Source of the DNA: Bacillus thuringiensis | GTDB taxonomy: Bacteria > Bacillota > Bacilli > Bacillales > Bacillaceae_G | Direction of reading: 5' to 3' | Assembly (NCBI RefSeq): GCF_014932895.1 | Contig: NZ_JACYOF010000003.1 | Coordinates: forward strand, 434,261 to 498,260 | Length of the DNA: 64,000 nucleotides | In this document: positions 36,841 to 45,749 of the stretch, in pieces | How the letters are laid out: each line of letters begins with the position of its first letter | How positions within the stretch are numbered: the stretch's first letter is position 1 | The notes under the pieces: model-generated | The model's database searches: none | What the model saw: the letters and a program-made list of their open reading frames with translations, nothing else | What the model was told of the DNA's origin: nothing | Position numbers and translations under genes: made by a program

Positions 36841-37221
36841 ATGCATAGACAAAAGTGTTATGATACATGCCGACGTTATTTCGGAAAAGTTGTTCGCATT
36901 GAAGATGTTGATGGTCGCATTCATTTAGGTAAAATAATCGATGTGACAAAAGATTCCGTATGGATCGAACCAGTACAGCAGCGTTCATCATTTGATACAG
37001 GATTCGGATACTATGACGCATACGCAAACGGTGGTTGTGATCTTTGCGGAGGCCTTAATAGATGCGACAGCTGCGGCTTCGGTTGGGGCGGCAATGGTTG
37101 TGGTAGCGGTGGTTGTGGTGATGGTGGTTGCGACGGTGGTTGGGGTGGTTGTGGCTGGGGTCTTGAACTCGGATTTGGTTTTATTTTTGGAATTACTTTA
37201 GCTGCATTATTTTTCATTTAA
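36841..37221 (+). CDS. Gly/Cys-rich protein with small beta-barrel-like N-terminus
   Basis: A 126-residue protein with three parts. Residues 1-55 (KVVRIEDVDGRIHLGKIIDV..DSVWIEP) look like an SH3/LSm-type small beta barrel. Residues ~60-105 are extremely Gly/Cys-rich (CDLCGG, CDSCGFGWGG, then repeated GGCG/GGCDGG units), with about eight cysteines. Residues 106-126 are a hydrophobic tail (LGFGFIFGITLAALFFI) that may sit in a membrane. GGAAGGAGG precedes the start. Such Cys-rich proteins occur in spore coats, but here that is only a guess. Confidence 0.75.
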   Translation: MHRQKCYDTCRRYFGKVVRIEDVDGRIHLGKIIDVTKDSVWIEPVQQRSSFDTGFGYYDAYANGGCDLCGGLNRCDSCGFGWGGNGCGSGGCGDGGCDGGWGGCGWGLELGFGFIFGITLAALFFI

Positions 37222-37227
37222 CATAAT

Positions 37228-37259
37228 AAAGAGTTGGCTATCTTTAACCAACTCTTTTC
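37228..37259. terminator. Terminator between convergent genes
   Basis: AAAGAGTTGG and CCAACTCTTT pair around an 11-base loop; it lies between the Gly/Cys-rich gene and the methyltransferase gene. Confidence 0.8.
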
Positions 37260-37260
37260 C

Positions 37261-37980
37261 CTATTTTTCACATATAAAAATACGATGTCCTAAAATATGT
37301 TGATACATAAGCAGTACTTGTTCATGTTGTACCCAGGCCTCATACAATTCTCCTGGGATATACGATGATACATTCCACTCCAGCTCTTCGACATGCCCTG
37401 CAACTGTTTCTGCAATGGTCCCGCCACCTGCAGTTATAATTTTTTTAAAATTTGCTGCTTTAAATAAATGAATCCACTCATTCTCTGTTAATAATTCTTT
37501 CATACCGTACAACTGTACGATCTTTTCTTCCTCTTTCTTATCAATGTGTCGTTCGATAATCATTTCAATGACAACAAGCTTTCCATTCTTCTCTAATACA
37601 CGATAACATTCCTGAATAACCTTTTCTTTATTCGTAAAAGCGAGTATAGATTCTCCGAGTACAAGCTCAAATGAATCACTTAAACATGGTAACCCTTCTA
37701 CATTTCCTTGAATCAATTGTATATTCAATCCTTCAAACAACCATCTATCTTTCGCTTTTTGAATCATAATTTCATTCTTTTCAACCGCTGTTACTTTATA
37801 ACCGAATTCTTTTGTCATGTAAGCGGCTGTTTTCCCTGTACCGCAACCTATCTCAAGGACATTTGCTCCATGTCTAAGGGGCAGTTGTGCTAACAATTGT
37901 TTTGTTAACGTAAAACCACCAGGATGAGCACTCCCTATTCCGTAATAAGCTAGAAAATCAATGTATGTGTTTCGTTTCAT
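37261..37980 (-). CDS. Class I SAM-dependent methyltransferase
   Basis: A 239-residue protein with the SAM motif I VLEIGCGTGKTA near residue 41, motif II VTAVEKNEIMI near 66, and post-motif GNVEGLPCLSDSFELVLGES. The C-terminal half has aromatic residues but no metal motif. The type is small-molecule methylation; the substrate is unknown. AAAGGGAGAATCCC precedes the ATG. It is monocistronic between the Gly/Cys-rich gene and the OppA array. Confidence 0.85.
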   Translation of the reverse strand: MKRNTYIDFLAYYGIGSAHPGGFTLTKQLLAQLPLRHGANVLEIGCGTGKTAAYMTKEFGYKVTAVEKNEIMIQKAKDRWLFEGLNIQLIQGNVEGLPCLSDSFELVLGESILAFTNKEKVIQECYRVLEKNGKLVVIEMIIERHIDKKEEEKIVQLYGMKELLTENEWIHLFKAANFKKIITAGGGTIAETVAGHVEELEWNVSSYIPGELYEAWVQHEQVLLMYQHILGHRIFICEK

Positions 37981-38036
37981 GGGATTCTCCCTTTTTTATT
38001 TTATATATTCTGGGAAGGAAGAAAAGTGCATAAAAA

Positions 38037-38062
38037 AAAGGGCGCATCACGCGCCCCCTCAT
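38037..38062 (-). terminator. Terminator after oppA copy 1
   Basis: Minus strand GGGGCGCG-tga-TGCGCCC followed by TTTTTTTTATG. Confidence 0.85.
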
Positions 38063-38063
38063 C

Positions 38064-39758
38064 TTACTTATCATCAGTAATATATGCCCATTTGTAACTG
38101 TAATCTCCACCAACTGGGTGGTGAACAATGCCTTTTACTTTCGGTCTTTGAACAATAGCGTCACCACGTTGATATAACGGTGCAATTGCTGCATCTTCAA
38201 GTAACATTTTCTCAGCTTTTAGCATGCTATCCCAACGCTCTTTCGTTTTCGTTAATAGCTCGCCTTTCCCTTTTTCTACAATTTCATCATATTTAGGATT
38301 TGAATATCCTGTTTGGTTATGAGTGCCATTTGTAACGAACATATCAATAAATGTCATTGGATCTAAGTAGTCAGGTCCCCAACCAGCGTAAGATAAATCA
38401 TAGTCTTGATCTGTTTCTAATTTTAATTTTTGTTTAAACGGTTGATTTTTCAAATTCACTGTTAATCCCGGTAAATTTTTCTCAAGTTCTCCTTTTAAGA
38501 ACTCCCCTACTTTTTTCGCATTATCGCTATCATAGTTTAATAACTCTACCGTTACTTGATCTTTTCCAAGCTCTTTTTTCGCTTTTTCCCAATGCTCTTT
38601 TGCCTTTTTCAAATCTGTTTTTAAAATATCTCCGTTCTCTTTACGGAAGTCTTTTTCATCTGGACTCTTCGCAAATTCTTTTGGTACTAAGTAATCTGCA
38701 GGTGTAGACCCGTCATTTAAAATAACATTCGTTAAGCCTTTTTTATCATACGCCATCGCAATCGCTAAGCGTAAATCTTTGTTCTTTAACACTGTATCTT
38801 GACCAGCACGTTTTTGGTTTAAACGTAAGAAGTACGTTGAAGGTGTTTTTTGTGTAAAGAAATCTGGATTTGATTTATATTTATCAACAAATTCAGATAC
38901 AAGTGCTGTACGATCGATTTGTCCACTTTCATATAAGTTTACACGTGTACCGCTATCTTTTACTACGTTAAAGTTAATTTCTTCTAACTTAACTGTTTTA
39001 TTATCCCAATATTGTGCATTTTTCTTTAATTTCCAACCTTCTTCATGTTTCCAGTCCGTTAATGTAAATGGTCCATTATATAACGTTGTATCTGCTTCTA
39101 AACCGAATTTTTCTCCTTTTTCTTTTACGAATTTTTCATTTAACGGATAGAATGTTCCGAATGAAGTTAATTCTACAAAGTAAGGAACTGGATTTTCTAA
39201 TTCTACTTCTAACGTGTAATCATCTACAGCTTTTACGCCTAACGTATCAAGCGCTGCTTTTCCTTCATTAATGTCCTTTGCATTCTTTAAATCAAACATA
39301 ATGTATGCATATTCCGCTGCCGTATTTTTATCTACCGCACGTTTCCAAGCAAACACGAAATCTTTCGCTGTTACAGGATCACCATTTGACCACTTTGCAT
39401 TTTTATTTAATTTAAATGTATACTTTTTGCCATCATCACTCTTTTTATATGATTCAGCAACCCCTGGTGTTGCTTTATTATCTTTATCAAGTCGATATAA
39501 ACCTTCCATTACGTTATTTAAAGCAAGAAACGATACTTGGTCTGTCGCTTTCGAAGAATCCATTGACGGAATCTCTTGGCTATCTGTTAGATTCAATACT
39601 TGCTTTGCAGCTAATTTTCCACCTTCTTTTTCACCGCTTTTTGGTGTTGTACTTGCCTTGTCTTTATCCCCTGATCCAGAGCAAGCTGTTAATGCCATAC
39701 TCATTACTAAAACTGGTGCTACGACCGCTGTTAATTTTTTCATCTTTTTTCTCTTCAT
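38064..39758 (-). CDS. oppA: Peptide ABC transporter substrate-binding lipoprotein (OppA), copy 1
   Basis: A 564-residue lipoprotein: a basic start, a hydrophobic signal segment and the lipobox LTAC with lipidated Cys26. It has the family-5 extracellular binding fold (YTFKLNKNAKWSNGDPVTAKDFVFAWKR near 115). It binds oligopeptides outside the membrane for import by Opp permeases, which are not in this window. It is one of three close tandem paralogues, each with its own promoter and terminator. Start ATG with GGGGAGGG upstream. Orphan binding proteins like this may serve the main Opp system or sense peptides. Confidence 0.88.
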   Translation of the reverse strand: MKRKKMKKLTAVVAPVLVMSMALTACSGSGDKDKASTTPKSGEKEGGKLAAKQVLNLTDSQEIPSMDSSKATDQVSFLALNNVMEGLYRLDKDNKATPGVAESYKKSDDGKKYTFKLNKNAKWSNGDPVTAKDFVFAWKRAVDKNTAAEYAYIMFDLKNAKDINEGKAALDTLGVKAVDDYTLEVELENPVPYFVELTSFGTFYPLNEKFVKEKGEKFGLEADTTLYNGPFTLTDWKHEEGWKLKKNAQYWDNKTVKLEEINFNVVKDSGTRVNLYESGQIDRTALVSEFVDKYKSNPDFFTQKTPSTYFLRLNQKRAGQDTVLKNKDLRLAIAMAYDKKGLTNVILNDGSTPADYLVPKEFAKSPDEKDFRKENGDILKTDLKKAKEHWEKAKKELGKDQVTVELLNYDSDNAKKVGEFLKGELEKNLPGLTVNLKNQPFKQKLKLETDQDYDLSYAGWGPDYLDPMTFIDMFVTNGTHNQTGYSNPKYDEIVEKGKGELLTKTKERWDSMLKAEKMLLEDAAIAPLYQRGDAIVQRPKVKGIVHHPVGGDYSYKWAYITDDK

Positions 39759-39820
39759 TTTCTTGTACCCTCCCCAATTATATGTACGATATTAGCATTT
39801 AGAAATTCTCTACTAACTTC

Positions 39821-39835
39821 AGTTATCAGAAAATT
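39821..39835 (-). promoter_or_regulatory. CodY-like box before oppA copy 1
   Basis: AGTTATCAGAAAATT differs from the CodY consensus AATTTTCWGAAAATT at two positions. It lies about +7 to +21 relative to the predicted start of transcription. Confidence 0.6.
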
Positions 39836-39848
39836 CTTATTAATTAAT

Positions 39849-39876
39849 ATTCTACTAATTTTTCAAGTTTTGTAAA
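39849..39876 (-). promoter_or_regulatory. Promoter of oppA copy 1
   Basis: Minus strand TTTACA (39876-39871), 16 bp, then TAGAAT (39854-39849). The same hexamers and spacing precede the other two copies. Confidence 0.65.
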
Positions 39877-40154
39877 GTATTTTTATAAATTTTCTAAAAA
39901 TTTATTTTTTTATGATAGTAACTTGTTATTTTACTATTACCACTATATGAATTATTCCCCATCTACTATATGTAAGCATCACTCCCCTTATTCCTCTCTA
40001 TTACTACGTTCTATATTTTTCTTATCAACATGAAATCTCTTACTATCATTCATCTATCCAACTACTGAATTCCCTCTAATCTCTCCATTAGAATTTTAAA
40101 AACTACCTAACTGTTTCCTAATAACTTAAGAGGACTTATTCTCCTATACATACT

Positions 40155-40199
40155 AAAAAGCATTTCAAAAGCAGCTCAGCCACCTTTGAAATGCTTTCA
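40155..40199 (-). terminator. Terminator after oppA copy 2
   Basis: AAAGCATTTCAAA and TTTGAAATGCTTT pair around a 15-20-base loop. The same stem recurs after copy 3. Confidence 0.8.
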
Positions 40200-40201
40200 C
40201 G

Positions 40202-41917
40202 TTATTTTTTCCCGCCATCCTCAGTTACATACGCCCACTTAAAGCTATATTCTGGACTGATGTTGTGTTTCACAATTCCTTTTACATTCGGTTTCATTAC
40301 GTACGCTCTTCCTGTTTGATATAAAGGAACTAACCCTGCATCTTCTTCAAGGAATAATTTTTCTGCTTTTCCTAACGTTTCCCAGCGCTTCTTCGCATCA
40401 CCCATTAATTCATTACCTGCTTTTTCTACCATTTCATCGTATTTTGGATTCGAATACCCCATTTGGTTGTATGGGCTCTTCGATTCAAACATATCGATAA
40501 ATGTCATTGGATCCGCATAGTCTGGACTCCAACCTGCATAAGAGATTTCATAATCTTGTGCAGTCTCTAATTTTAATTTTTGTTTGAACGGCTGAATTTT
40601 CGTATTAATCGTTACACCTTTTAAGTTTTTCTCAATTTGATCTTTAACATAATCGGCAATCTTTTTCGCAGTTCCATCATCATAACTTAGTAATTCAATT
40701 GTAACTTGATCTTTTCCAAGTTCCTTTTTCGCTGCTTCCCAGGCTGCTGCGCCTTTTTTCGGATCATATTTCAGACCATTTTTAAATGTATCTTGGTAAT
40801 CTTTGCCGTCAGGTCCTGTCGCAAGCCCTTTCGGAACCAATTGATCCGTTGCTTTTGATCCATTATTTAAAATTACATTTGCCAATCCTTTTTTATCAAC
40901 TGATAATGCAATTGCTTCACGAAGTTTTTTGCTCTTTAACGGTGTATCTTGTCCGTTACGCTTTTGATTTAAACGTAAGAAGAATGTACTTGCTTCCGAA
41001 TACTCACCGTATTCATCTTTGTTCGATTTATATTTATCTACGAATTCTCCTGATAGTAGTGCGAAATCAATTGATCCTGTATCATATAAATTTACTTTCG
41101 TAGCAACTTCTTTTACTACACTAAAATTAATTTCTTCTAATTTCACAGTCTTATTATCCCAATACTTATCATTTTTCTTTAACTGCCATCCTTGTTCATG
41201 TTTCCATGAAGACATAACGAATGGCCCGTTATACACCGTTGTATCTGCTTCTAAACCGTACTTATCCCCTTTTTCTTTTACGAATTTTTCATTTAATGGA
41301 TAGTATGATGGGAATGCTAATAAATTTAAGAAGTACGGTACCGGTTTTTCTAATTCTACTTCTAGCGTGTAATCATCTACCGCCTTTGCTCCTAATTCAG
41401 TTACAGGTTTTTCTCCTTTATTAATCGCTTCTGCATTTTTAATGTAGTAAGCGATAAACGCATATTCTGCAGCTGTATTTTTATCAAGTAAGCGCTGCCA
41501 TGCAAAAACGAAATCTTTCGCTGTTACAGGATCACCATTCGACCATTTCGCATCTTTACGTAGTTTGAATGTATATTTTTTGCCATCCTCGCTTTTCGTA
41601 CTAGATTCTGCCGCAGCTGGAATTGGCTTATTATCTTTATCGAGACGATATAATCCTTCCATCGTGTTTCCTAAAATTTGCGACCCTAACGTATCAGTAG
41701 ATTTAGAAGTATCCATCGTCGGAATCTCTTGATTTTCTGTGCGATTTAGCACTTGTTTTGCTGCGTATTTAATATCGGACTTTTTATCTTCCCCACTATT
41801 AGGTGTAGTAGTCGTTTTCTTTTCTCCACCTGAGCCAGAACACGCTGTTAATGCCATACTCATTGCTAAAACTGGTACTACAACAGCCGTTAACTTTTTC
41901 ATCTTTTTTCTCTTCAT
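40202..41917 (-). CDS. oppA: Peptide ABC transporter substrate-binding lipoprotein (OppA), copy 2
   Basis: A 571-residue OppA-type lipoprotein with lipobox LTAC (Cys26) and a Ser/Gly/Lys-rich linker before the binding domain. Its first 26 residues are almost identical to those of copy 1. It is closer to copy 3 than to copy 1 over the mature domain (for example TKSEDGKKYTFKLRKDAKW and FAWQRLLD in both). The ATG at 41917 fits the signal peptide; an in-frame start at 41974 would add 19 residues ahead of it and lacks the ribosome binding site GGGGGGATAC. It has its own promoter and terminator. Function as for copy 1. Confidence 0.88.
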   Translation of the reverse strand: MKRKKMKKLTAVVVPVLAMSMALTACSGSGGEKKTTTTPNSGEDKKSDIKYAAKQVLNRTENQEIPTMDTSKSTDTLGSQILGNTMEGLYRLDKDNKPIPAAAESSTKSEDGKKYTFKLRKDAKWSNGDPVTAKDFVFAWQRLLDKNTAAEYAFIAYYIKNAEAINKGEKPVTELGAKAVDDYTLEVELEKPVPYFLNLLAFPSYYPLNEKFVKEKGDKYGLEADTTVYNGPFVMSSWKHEQGWQLKKNDKYWDNKTVKLEEINFSVVKEVATKVNLYDTGSIDFALLSGEFVDKYKSNKDEYGEYSEASTFFLRLNQKRNGQDTPLKSKKLREAIALSVDKKGLANVILNNGSKATDQLVPKGLATGPDGKDYQDTFKNGLKYDPKKGAAAWEAAKKELGKDQVTIELLSYDDGTAKKIADYVKDQIEKNLKGVTINTKIQPFKQKLKLETAQDYEISYAGWSPDYADPMTFIDMFESKSPYNQMGYSNPKYDEMVEKAGNELMGDAKKRWETLGKAEKLFLEEDAGLVPLYQTGRAYVMKPNVKGIVKHNISPEYSFKWAYVTEDGGKK

Positions 41918-41979
41918 TTTTGTATCCCCCCTAATTATATGTACAATACCGACCCTTGAGAGACCTCTTGCCAATAATT

Positions 41980-41994
41980 ATTTTTCAGAAAATT
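41980..41994 (-). promoter_or_regulatory. CodY-like box before oppA copy 2
   Basis: ATTTTTCAGAAAATT differs from the CodY consensus at one position. It lies at about +6 to +20 of the predicted transcript. Confidence 0.68.
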
Positions 41995-42006
41995 TAAACT
42001 AATATT

Positions 42007-42034
42007 ATTCTACCTTTTTCTTCGTATTTGTAAA
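42007..42034 (-). promoter_or_regulatory. Promoter of oppA copy 2
   Basis: Minus strand TTTACA (42034-42029), 16 bp, TAGAAT (42012-42007). Confidence 0.65.
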
Positions 42035-42170
42035 TAGTTTTATTTTAAATATTCTGATTTTATCCCCGTAATTTAGTATGTTTCATCCCCGATCTACTAT
42101 ATATACATAATATACTCCTTATTCTTCTCTATTTTGCTATACTACAAATTTATTTTTATTTTCCAATATA

Positions 42171-42216
42171 CAAAAAAGCATTTCAAAAGTAGCTTAGCCA
42201 CTTTGAAATGCTTTTT
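42171..42216 (-). terminator. Terminator after oppA copy 3
   Basis: Near-identical to the copy 2 stem: AAAAGCATTTCAAA and TTTGAAATGCTTTTTT. It is consistent with duplication of the whole unit. Confidence 0.85.
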
Positions 42217-42224
42217 TAACTCTA

Positions 42225-43928
42225 TTATTTTTCAGTTACATATGCCCACTTGAAGCTATATTCTGGACTGATATTGTGATGAACAATACCTTTTATATTC
42301 GATTTTAGAACGTAAGCATCACCACGTTGGTATAGAGGTACAAGTGCTACATCTTGTTCAAGAAGTAATTTCTCAGCTTTCCCTAATTCTTCCCAACGTT
42401 TCTTCGCGTCACCCATTAATTCTCCACCAGCTTTTTTGATCATGTCATCATACTTCGGATCAGAGAAGCTCATTTGGTTATGAGAATGCTTAGATTCAAA
42501 CATATCTAAGAATGTCATTGGGTCTGCGTAGTCAGGTCCCCAACCAGCAAATGATAAATCATAATCTTGCTCTGTTTCTAATTTCAGTTTTTGTTTGAAT
42601 GGTTGAAGTTTAATAGTAACTGTTACACCTTTTAAGTTCTTCTCGATCTGGTCTTTTACATATTCGCCTACTTTTTTCGCATTACCAGTATCATAGTTTA
42701 ATAGCTCAATTGTAACTTGGTCTTTTCCAAGTTCTTTTTTCGCTTCTTCCCATGCAGCAGCTGCTTTTTTCGCATCTGGCTTAATACCATTCTTAAATGT
42801 TTCTTGGAAGTCTTTACCGTCTGGTCCAGTTGCTAATCCTTTCGGTACTAAGAAGTCAGCAGGTTTAGACCCGTCATTTAAAATAACGCTTGCTAAATTC
42901 TTTTTATCGATTGAAAGTGCGATTGCTTCACGTAATTTTTGGCTCTTTAATGGTGTATCTTGTCCACCGCGTTTTTGGTTCATACGTAAGAAGTAAGTAC
43001 TTACTTGTGAATATGTTCCAAACTCTTCTTTATTATTTCTATACTTGTCAACGAATTCACCTGATAATAGTGCGAAATCAATTGCACCTGTTTCAAATAA
43101 GTTTACTCTTGTAGCCACTTCTTTTACTACACTATAGTTAACTTCATCTAATTTTACAGTCTTTTTATCCCAATATTGATCATTTTTCTTTAGTTTCCAT
43201 CCTTGCTCGTGTTTCCAATCAGTAAGAACGAACGGTCCGTTATAAACTGTTGTATCAGATTCTAAACCGTATTTATCCCCTTTTTCTTTTACGAATTTCT
43301 CATTTAGTGGATAGTACGATGGGAATGCTACTAAGTTTAAGAAGTACGGCACTGCTTGTTCTAATTCAACTTCAAGCGTATAATCATCTACCGCCTTCAC
43401 TCCTAATTCAGTTGCAGGTTTTTCTCCTTTATTAATCGCTTCTGCATTTTTAATCGGGAATGCGATAAATGCATACTCAGCAGCTGTTTTTGGATCTAAT
43501 AAACGTTGCCATGCAAATACGAAATCTTTTGCTGTTACAGGATCACCATTTGACCACTTTGCATCTTTACGTAACTTAAATGTATATTTTTTACCATCCT
43601 CACTCTTCGTGCTTGACTCTGCCGCAGCTGGGATTGGTTTATTGTCTTTATCTAAACGATATAAGCCTTCCATTGTGTTCCCCAAAATTTGATTACCTAA
43701 TGCATCTGTATTTTTCGAAGTATCCATTGTTGGGATCTCATTTGTTTCTGTACGATTTAGTACTTGTTTCGCTGCTAGTTTTTCTCCTGATTTGCTATCT
43801 CCACTAGAGCTAGAATTTGTACTTGTCTTCTTATCTCCACCTGATGTAGAACATGCTGTTAGTGCCATACTCATTGCTAAAACTGGTGCTACGACTGCTG
43901 TTAATTTTTTTATCTTTTTCTTTTTCAC
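42225..43928 (-). CDS. oppA: Peptide ABC transporter substrate-binding lipoprotein (OppA), copy 3
   Basis: A 567-residue OppA-type lipoprotein with lipobox LTAC (Cys26), then a Ser-rich linker and the binding fold. It starts at a GTG at 43928 with AGGGAGGG upstream, unlike the ATG starts of copies 1 and 2. The mature domain is very similar to copy 2, suggesting the most recent duplication of the array. No Opp permease or ATPase is nearby, so it must share one encoded elsewhere. Confidence 0.88.
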   Translation of the reverse strand: MKKKKIKKLTAVVAPVLAMSMALTACSTSGGDKKTSTNSSSSGDSKSGEKLAAKQVLNRTETNEIPTMDTSKNTDALGNQILGNTMEGLYRLDKDNKPIPAAAESSTKSEDGKKYTFKLRKDAKWSNGDPVTAKDFVFAWQRLLDPKTAAEYAFIAFPIKNAEAINKGEKPATELGVKAVDDYTLEVELEQAVPYFLNLVAFPSYYPLNEKFVKEKGDKYGLESDTTVYNGPFVLTDWKHEQGWKLKKNDQYWDKKTVKLDEVNYSVVKEVATRVNLFETGAIDFALLSGEFVDKYRNNKEEFGTYSQVSTYFLRMNQKRGGQDTPLKSQKLREAIALSIDKKNLASVILNDGSKPADFLVPKGLATGPDGKDFQETFKNGIKPDAKKAAAAWEEAKKELGKDQVTIELLNYDTGNAKKVGEYVKDQIEKNLKGVTVTIKLQPFKQKLKLETEQDYDLSFAGWGPDYADPMTFLDMFESKHSHNQMSFSDPKYDDMIKKAGGELMGDAKKRWEELGKAEKLLLEQDVALVPLYQRGDAYVLKSNIKGIVHHNISPEYSFKWAYVTEK

Positions 43929-43967
43929 TTTCTGTACCCTCCCTAATTCTTAACGACCTCATTTAAG

Positions 43968-43982
43968 AATTTTCTGATAATT
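43968..43982 (-). promoter_or_regulatory. CodY-like box before oppA copy 3
   Basis: AATTTTCTGATAATT differs from the CodY consensus at one position. A second weaker copy, ATTTATCAGAAGATT (43999-44013, three differences), lies at the same distance from the promoter as the boxes of copies 1 and 2. Confidence 0.68.
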
Positions 43983-44026
43983 CTGTTTTTCTTTATATAT
44001 TTATCAGAAGATTCTTATTAACTATT

Positions 44027-44054
44027 ATTCTACTAATTTTTCGAGTTTTGTAAA
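44027..44054 (-). promoter_or_regulatory. Promoter of oppA copy 3
   Basis: Minus strand TTTACA (44054-44049), 16 bp, TAGAAT (44032-44027), as in the other two copies. Confidence 0.65.
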
Positions 44055-44248
44055 GTGTTATTATTGAAAATTTTTAAAAAATTATTTTTTTACAGTAACA
44101 TTCATAAAAATCCCATATGTTTTTCAATACTATTCTTCCATTCATATACATGTCTTGATTTAATAGCCCTCCTCTTATTTATCGCTTTAACACATGTTAA
44201 TTATTGTTAATAAATAATGTATATATCCGAAAATATCTTTCCTACAAA

Positions 44249-44282
44249 AATAAAAAAAGTCAGCGTTGCTAACTTTTTTATC
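44249..44282 (-). terminator. Terminator after the dicarboxylate symporter gene
   Basis: Minus strand AAAAAGTTAGC-aac-GCTGACTTTTTTT with a long T run. Confidence 0.8.
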
Positions 44283-45540
44283 CGGCCATGTTCTCTTTTT
44301 TCATTTCCTCTACTACTTTCATATACTTCTCATTATTAAACTCATTTTCACTTTTTGCAACAACTACAGTCGCAATACCGTTACCAATTAAATTAACGAT
44401 AGCACGCGCTTCTGACATAAAACGATCTACACCGAGTAAAAGTGCTAGCCCTTCTAACGGGATAACATTCATCGCAGATAAAGTAGATGCTAGCACAATA
44501 AATCCTCCACCTGTTACTGCTGCTGCACCTTTAGATGTAACCAACAAAATAGCTATTATAGTTAATTGTTGACCTAATGAAAGATCGACGTGAAAAACTT
44601 GTGCTAAAAATATTGTTGCCATTGATAAATAAATGGTCGTTCCATCTAAGTTAAATGAGTAACCTGTTGGAATAACTAAACCTACTACCGGCTTTGAACA
44701 CCCAAAGTCTTCCATTTTCATCATCATACGCGGTAGTACAGACTCAGATGATGATGTACCGAGAACAATGAGTAATTCTTCTTTAATATGCGCTAAATAT
44801 TTCCACAAGCTAAATTTATAAAGTTTACAAATAAAATTTAATATGATAAAAACAAATAATGCCATTGTTGCATATACACAAATCATTAATTTACCAAGTG
44901 GTATTAACGTACTTATACCATACTTTCCAATTGTAAACGCCATTCCACCAAAAGCTCCTACTGGTGCCAATTTCATAACAATTGATAAAATGTTAAAAAA
45001 TACTTTCGATAATCTTTCAAAAAAGTCGATAACAGGTTGTCCATTTTTCCCTAGCATCGTCAATCCTGCTCCAAATAAAATAGAAAAAAATAACACTTGT
45101 AAAATATCGCCTTTAGCAAATGCCTCAAACATGTTAGATGGAACGATATGTAAAAAGAAATCCATCCATTGCATTTCTTTCCCGCTTTGGACATATTGCG
45201 AAACATCTCCACCCTTTAGTTTCGAAGGATCTAATCCATCTCCAGGACGTACGACATTCGCTACGATAATACCGATAATAAGAGCAAAAGTTGTAACAAT
45301 CTCAAAATATAATAACGCCTTCCCACCAACGCGTCCTACCTTTTTCATATTCCCCATACTTGCAATACCAAGCACTATTGTTAAAAAGATAATCGGTGCA
45401 ATAACCATTTTAATCATATTGATGAACGTTTCACCAATCGGCCTCATTTGTTGTCCGACACTCGGCCAAATTGCTCCTACTGCAATACCACAAATAATTG
45501 CCACAATAACTTGGAATGTTAAATTCTTTGTAATCCTCAT
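44278..45540 (-). CDS. Dicarboxylate/amino acid:cation symporter (DctA-like)
   Basis: A 420-residue DAACS family transporter with eight helices and two re-entrant loops. Seen: the Ser-rich loop GTSSSESVLPRM near 260, GYSFNLDGTTIYL near 294 and GVDRFMSEARAIVNLIGNGIA near the end. The SSSES and SFNLDGT forms are nearer to C4-dicarboxylate DctA than to glutamate GltP, but the substrate is an inference. Monocistronic. No adjacent dctBS-type sensor is present. Confidence 0.83.
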   Translation of the reverse strand: MRITKNLTFQVIVAIICGIAVGAIWPSVGQQMRPIGETFINMIKMVIAPIIFLTIVLGIASMGNMKKVGRVGGKALLYFEIVTTFALIIGIIVANVVRPGDGLDPSKLKGGDVSQYVQSGKEMQWMDFFLHIVPSNMFEAFAKGDILQVLFFSILFGAGLTMLGKNGQPVIDFFERLSKVFFNILSIVMKLAPVGAFGGMAFTIGKYGISTLIPLGKLMICVYATMALFVFIILNFICKLYKFSLWKYLAHIKEELLIVLGTSSSESVLPRMMMKMEDFGCSKPVVGLVIPTGYSFNLDGTTIYLSMATIFLAQVFHVDLSLGQQLTIIAILLVTSKGAAAVTGGGFIVLASTLSAMNVIPLEGLALLLGVDRFMSEARAIVNLIGNGIATVVVAKSENEFNNEKYMKVVEEMKKENMAG

Positions 45541-45713
45541 TTTTAAATACTCCCCTGTTTTTTCATTTCTCCACAGCTATTTTAATCAATAACATTTATT
45601 CTATGTGATAGCCCCCTTGCTACTTAACTTGAATCTAATCATTACGTTACACTATTAACTCATATTTGAAAACAGTATATAATATTCAATCATAAATGAC
45701 ATACTATTTAACA

Positions 45714-45746
45714 AACAAAAAAAGTCCACTTTCTCAGTGGACTTCT
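45714..45746 (-). terminator. Terminator after the ABC permease gene
   Basis: Minus strand AAGTCCAC-tgagaaa-GTGGACTT followed by TTTTTTTG. Confidence 0.85.
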
Positions 45747-45749
45747 ACT

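Larger units (their letters stand above)
39759..40201. other. Intergenic region between oppA copies 1 and 2
   Basis: Apart from the copy 1 promoter and CodY-like box and the copy 2 terminator, this AT-rich stretch (mainly 39880-40150) shows no ORF with a ribosome binding site, repeat or hairpin of note. Confidence 0.6.
41918..42224. other. Intergenic region between oppA copies 2 and 3
   Basis: It contains the copy 2 promoter/CodY-like box and the copy 3 terminator. Nothing else recognisable was seen between about 42040 and 42170. Confidence 0.6.
43929..44277. other. Intergenic region between oppA copy 3 and the symporter gene
   Basis: It holds the copy 3 promoter and CodY-like boxes and the symporter terminator. 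The remainder, about 44060-44245, is AT-rich with nothing recognised. Confidence 0.6.

Noticed and set aside
44843-45592. 249-residue plus-strand ORF inside the symporter gene
   Set aside because: Its length is a by-product of the codon bias of the antisense transporter gene; it has Ile/Pro/Asn-rich low-complexity composition and no domain.
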